From positions 1-8,073 of the forward strand of contig CALCOQ010000131.1 of NCBI GenBank assembly GCA_937897005.1: a DNA stretch of 8,073 nt. The letters are read 5' to 3'. The stretch comes from an uncultured euryarchaeote. Its GTDB lineage: Archaea > Thermoplasmatota > Poseidoniia > Poseidoniales > Poseidoniaceae. Position 1 is the stretch's first letter. Each line of letters begins with the position of its first letter. Position numbers and translations under genes: made by a program. The notes beneath the pieces were generated by a model. That model was not told the DNA's origin. It saw only the letters and a program-made list of their open reading frames with translations, and did not search any database. Shown piece after piece: positions 5,459 to 8,073 of this stretch.

Positions 5459-7054
5459 TCAGAGCTCATTAGGTACAGGAGTCTGGTCCATATGGAGGAA
5501 GGCGAACACTGCCCACCAGGTAACTATATCCCATGAATTCACCAGATTGGTGACCCCACTGTTTTCCTCTGTCACCATATATCCTTCAATTTCTGACAAA
5601 CGGTCGCATGTCTTGTGATAACAAGGATATCCATCTACCACACCATTCCATCCGAGAGTTGCAACCCCTATTTCTTGGAAAGGGTCATGGTCGCTTCTCG
5701 CAGTTGGAGATTCATAGATAGCCACCACATCTTCATATTGATTGTTCCATAGTGGTGCCTCACCACCCTCTTCCCATTCAATTCTACCGCGTTCAATCTG
5801 GTATGACAGGTTCAATGCATCTGCCCCAATCCATTCAGCGAGATGATACATACCCGGTTGGTCAATCACATCTCCAGTACCATCCGGTCCAAGATAGACT
5901 GAGAGGGCGTAATCACCAGGGTAATTGATTCCAGCCATATCCAGATTTAGGTAATTGGTCACCGTGACTCCGGGGGGGATATCTCCAGTGAATGCGGACG
6001 AGCCCCACAACCCCTCTTCCTCCGAAGACCATAGGCAGAACACCATCGTTCTTCGAGCATCGAAATCAGCCAATGCACCCGCAGTGGTCAATACCATGGC
6101 AGATCCTGCTGAGTTGTCATATGCTCCAGTTCTTGTACCATATCCCGTTTGTTCCAATCCAGGCAGGACAGAAGTAGGAGTGACATAAGGTGCGATGTCG
6201 AAATGGCCACCAAAGACCAACCACTCGTCTGGAAACACCGTTCCATCCTTGTATCCACAGATATTGACTGCCCACAAAGTACCAGACTGGAAACGATGAA
6301 CTTCAGTTCTTAGGCCGAATCCTACAAACACTCCTTCAAAGTATGTGATGGCATCCTCATATGCAGGATTTCCATTACCTATCCAACGGTCAAGATATCC
6401 CTTTGCACCATCCGCCAAGTCAAGAGGATCAGGAGTTTCATCAGTGATGAAATCAACCCATTCATACACGCTTCGCCCATCTACCCATCCTGCACTTGCA
6501 TCGACTCCTTCGTCAATTCCAAGGTCACTCCTTTGGGGCCTGACTGAATTCAAATGTTTGATTGAAACCGTTCCACCATCATCATCACTTGCATTCAACC
6601 ATTTCCATAGTCCACCATCGTCTTCATTGGCCACCACTTCAACAGCTCCACCATTGGAACTATCATTGATCCAATCCATCCATGATTCGTTGGCGGCACG
6701 AACAGGCCAATGTTGTCTACCATATTCTCCAATCAACAGAATGACATCAGGATTTCTTGGTGGTAACAACCAACTCACAGTTTCAGAATCTCCACCTTTC
6801 AGTTCCAGAACAGTTCCATTCTGTGCCCTGGCTGAACCCGGGTCGATCACAAAGTATGGAATGTAGACCGACATGTCTTCATCCGCCTTGAGAACATAAG
6901 ATTGCCAAACCCCACCGATCAACCCGTCTCCGAGTTCCACAATCAAATCATCAGCATCAGGCATTACCTCTTTTTCCGCCTCTCCAAAACATCCTGAAAA
7001 AGGGGTCAACAGCATCAGAGATACCAAGAGTAGAGCAGAGAGTCTGCGCGACAT
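5459..7054 (-). CDS. Secreted M28-family zinc peptidase lipoprotein (paralog 2)
   Basis: A 531-residue exported peptidase and full-length paralog of the gene at 395-2080. The frame is open to 7198, but the ATG at 7054 is chosen because it begins an ideal lipoprotein signal (MSRR, hydrophobic core, FSGC with Cys22); the longer form would overlap the divergent DDAH gene and put 48 unlikely residues ahead of the signal. Residues about 30-220 are the shared non-catalytic N-terminal region (with VYIPYF, QNGT, LLPPR and ANESW). The M28 domain follows with all key residues: H284 and D286 (HFD), D313 (GAYDN), E345-E346 (SSEEEG), D372 (NLDMAG) and H456 (SDH). Cys478 and Cys483 match the paired Cys of paralog 1. 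Upstream, no convincing Shine-Dalgarno sequence is seen, so the message may be leaderless. Expected role: zinc-dependent trimming of peptides at the cell surface. Differences from paralog 1 around the metal site may mean different substrate preference. Confidence 0.92.
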   Translation of the reverse strand: MSRRLSALLLVSLMLLTPFSGCFGEAEKEVMPDADDLIVELGDGLIGGVWQSYVLKADEDMSVYIPYFVIDPGSARAQNGTVLELKGGDSETVSWLLPPRNPDVILLIGEYGRQHWPVRAANESWMDWINDSSNGGAVEVVANEDDGGLWKWLNASDDDGGTVSIKHLNSVRPQRSDLGIDEGVDASAGWVDGRSVYEWVDFITDETPDPLDLADGAKGYLDRWIGNGNPAYEDAITYFEGVFVGFGLRTEVHRFQSGTLWAVNICGYKDGTVFPDEWLVFGGHFDIAPYVTPTSVLPGLEQTGYGTRTGAYDNSAGSAMVLTTAGALADFDARRTMVFCLWSSEEEGLWGSSAFTGDIPPGVTVTNYLNLDMAGINYPGDYALSVYLGPDGTGDVIDQPGMYHLAEWIGADALNLSYQIERGRIEWEEGGEAPLWNNQYEDVVAIYESPTARSDHDPFQEIGVATLGWNGVVDGYPCYHKTCDRLSEIEGYMVTEENSGVTNLVNSWDIVTWWAVFAFLHMDQTPVPNEL

Positions 7055-7110
7055 CGGTCCGGCGACTGAAGAGTCGTTGTTCAAAGCACCGCATTCAAGC
7101 AGACACATTG
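7055..7110. promoter_or_regulatory. Short divergent spacer, presumed promoters of M28 paralog 2 and DDAH
   Basis: These 56 bases must contain both promoters if the chosen starts are right. The only AT-richer stretch, TTGTTCAAAG (7077-7086), lies about 25-30 bases from each start, the same geometry as the spacer at 2961-3020, but it is a poor TATA match. No Shine-Dalgarno sequence is clear on either side. Confidence 0.25.
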
Positions 7111-7932
7111 ATGGCCCGCTCATGGTGCCGATATGATGTGTCTTCCACGACTCTGGCTGAACGCCGCAACGCCATCGTGCGTGGAATTCCCTCCACATTC
7201 ACAGATGCATTGACTGGTCATTTTGGCGATGGCCCAACAGATATTGGCCTAGCAAGAGCACAACATGCGGCTTATGTGCAAGCACTGAGGAAACATGGAG
7301 TGAATGTCATCGAAATAGAACCGGATGAAGCCTATCCAGATTGTGTATTTGTCGAGGACCAAGCGGTGACTATTGGAAAGAAGTGTTTCATCCCACGAGT
7401 AGGTCATGAAAGCAGAATTGGCGAACAAGCAGCAATCATCACTACCCTTGCTGAATTTCAAGAGATCATCCATATGGATGGCGGGATGATGGATGGTGGC
7501 GATGTCATGCGAATAGGGGATGTATTCTTCATCGGGCGTTCTGAACGAACTGATGATGCGGGTATTGCTGAGTTCCGCGTCTTTCTTGAAGGCGAAGGTT
7601 TCGAGTTACGTGTGATTGAAATTCCCAAGCACGTACTCCATTTGACCAGCATGTGTTCTGCACCTCGGGACGACATCCTTCTATTGACCGAAGGAACAGT
7701 TTCATCATCGACTTTTGGTGAGTTACCTGATACCGAGATGATCATGGTTCCCGAAATAGAAGTAAGGGGGGCGAATGCAATCGGTTTTGGAGACAGAATG
7801 ATCATCGCTGCCGGCAATCCCACAGTAGAGGCAGAACTTGAAGCAAGAGGAGTTGAATTAACGATTCTAGACATCAGTCAGATTTCTGCAGCCGATGCAA
7901 GTTTGACCTGCTGCTCAGTGTTCTTTCCATGA
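7111..7932 (+). CDS. Dimethylarginine dimethylaminohydrolase (DDAH) family protein
   Basis: A 273-residue cytoplasmic enzyme of the guanidine-modifying superfamily. DDAH hydrolyses N-omega-methylated arginine to citrulline plus methylamine or dimethylamine. Family motifs run in order: NAIVRGIPSTF near 20-30, PDCVFVED (76-83, substrate binding), MDGGDV (127-132) with FFIGRSERT after it, HLTSMCS with the catalytic His177, and SLTCCSV at the C-terminus, where Cys267 (first of the pair, by comparison with animal DDAH) is the expected nucleophile. Length and end point match the family, so it looks intact. I chose the ATG at 7111; a TTG directly before it and an in-frame GTG at 7138 are alternatives, and the family-like region starts only around residue 19, so the true start could be GTG 7138. 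No signal peptide. Related enzymes include arginine deiminases, but the LTCCSV ending and PDCVFVED favour DDAH. It is divergent from M28 paralog 2 and followed by tRNA-Leu on the same strand. Confidence 0.9.
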   Translation: MARSWCRYDVSSTTLAERRNAIVRGIPSTFTDALTGHFGDGPTDIGLARAQHAAYVQALRKHGVNVIEIEPDEAYPDCVFVEDQAVTIGKKCFIPRVGHESRIGEQAAIITTLAEFQEIIHMDGGMMDGGDVMRIGDVFFIGRSERTDDAGIAEFRVFLEGEGFELRVIEIPKHVLHLTSMCSAPRDDILLLTEGTVSSSTFGELPDTEMIMVPEIEVRGANAIGFGDRMIIAAGNPTVEAELEARGVELTILDISQISAADASLTCCSVFFP

Positions 7933-7955
7933 CTTGTTCATACCACTTCGCGGTG

Positions 7956-7965
7956 TTGAAATACA
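7956..7965 (+). promoter_or_regulatory. TATA-like box ahead of tRNA-Leu
   Basis: TTGAAATACA lies about 30 bases before the tRNA. A start 25-26 bases downstream of its centre would be near 7985-7987, just before the mature 5' end at 7990, as expected for an archaeal tRNA with a short 5' leader trimmed by RNase P. Called by position and composition. Confidence 0.45.
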
Positions 7966-7989
7966 GGTGCTCGGTCGGCGGAATGCTAC

Positions 7990-8073
7990 GCAGAGGTTGC
8001 CCAGCTTGGTCAAAGGCGCTGGGATGAGGTCCCAGTCCATATTGGTTCGCAGGTTCAAATCCTGCCCTCTGCA
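7990..8073 (+). tRNA. tRNA-Leu (anticodon GAG)
   Basis: A complete type II tRNA of 84 bases. The acceptor stem GCAGAGG (7990-7996) pairs perfectly with CCTCTGC (8066-8072), followed by discriminator A at 8073, the usual one for Leu. The D arm has stem GCC/GGC (7999-8001 with 8015-8017) and a loop with TTGGT. The anticodon stem CTGGG/CCCAG (8019-8023 with 8031-8035) encloses the loop ATGAGGT with anticodon GAG at 8026-8028, reading CUC and CUU codons. A long variable arm (8036-8048) folds as CCA/TGG with a TAT loop, typical of tRNA-Leu. The T arm is GCAGG-TTCAAAT-CCTGC (8049-8065). No intron is present. The window ends at the discriminator, so an encoded CCA cannot be seen. Confidence 0.95.

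Noticed and set aside
6345..6866. 173-residue plus-strand frame inside M28 paralog 2
   Set aside because: Antisense shadow: Ser/Pro-rich translation with no motifs, fully inside a gene with all catalytic residues.
7055..7198. 48-residue N-terminal extension of M28 paralog 2
   Set aside because: It would run through the divergent promoter region into the DDAH gene and sits ahead of a perfect lipoprotein signal.
7458..7874. 138-residue minus-strand frame inside DDAH
   Set aside because: Antisense shadow of a well-supported enzyme; Ser/Pro/Ile-rich product without domain features.
7990..8073. tRNA-Leu as an integration site for a mobile element
   Set aside because: No integrase or partial tRNA repeat is visible upstream, and the sequence downstream is outside the window.

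Overview
The window looks like chromosomal DNA of a marine Thermoplasmatota archaeon, most likely Marine Group II (Poseidoniales) or a close relative. The reasons are: secreted lipoproteins with a GCFG lipobox, acidic surface proteins rich in N-glycosylation sequons, TATA-like boxes about 25-30 bases ahead of starts with little or no Shine-Dalgarno sequence, an archaeal-type tRNA-Leu, and very tight packing. The lineage is inferred from style and was not tested by a search.

Layout: (1) 2-391 (+), the C-terminal end of a site-2-protease-like M50 membrane metalloprotease that begins before the window. (2) 395-2080 (-), a secreted M28 zinc aminopeptidase-like lipoprotein, convergent with M50 and separated from it by 3 bases. 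(3) 2183-2296 (+), a candidate 37-residue small gene behind a TATA-like box that may also serve the M28 gene. (4) 2319-2960 (-), an unrecognised secreted, C-terminally anchored acidic protein. (5) 3021-4808 (+), a secreted protein with LVIVD-like beta-propeller repeats, divergent from (4) over a 60-base spacer with a central AT-rich box. (6) 4811-5458 (+), a SCO1/SenC copper-chaperone lipoprotein, 2 bases behind (5). (7) 5459-7054 (-), a second, paralogous M28 lipoprotein whose stop codon abuts that of the SCO gene. (8) 7111-7932 (+), a dimethylarginine dimethylaminohydrolase (DDAH) family enzyme. (9) 7990-8073 (+), a complete tRNA-Leu(GAG) ending at the last base of the window.

How it may fit together: most of the coding capacity is for exported or surface-attached proteins. 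The two M28 paralogs are expected to trim peptides outside the cell, which suits a protein-degrading heterotroph. Between them lies a three-gene island (secreted acidic protein <- shared promoter -> propeller protein + SCO) that may handle or use copper at the cell surface: SCO has the CxxxC and His copper ligands, the propeller protein is rich in histidine, and the third protein may have His as its mature N-terminus. That link is inference. DDAH acts in the cytoplasm on methylated arginine and could use a product of protein breakdown.

Stretches without a recognised gene are short (3, 102, 22, 60, 2, 0, 56 and 57 bases) and hold mainly promoters. No transposon, CRISPR array, phage gene or long repeat was seen.
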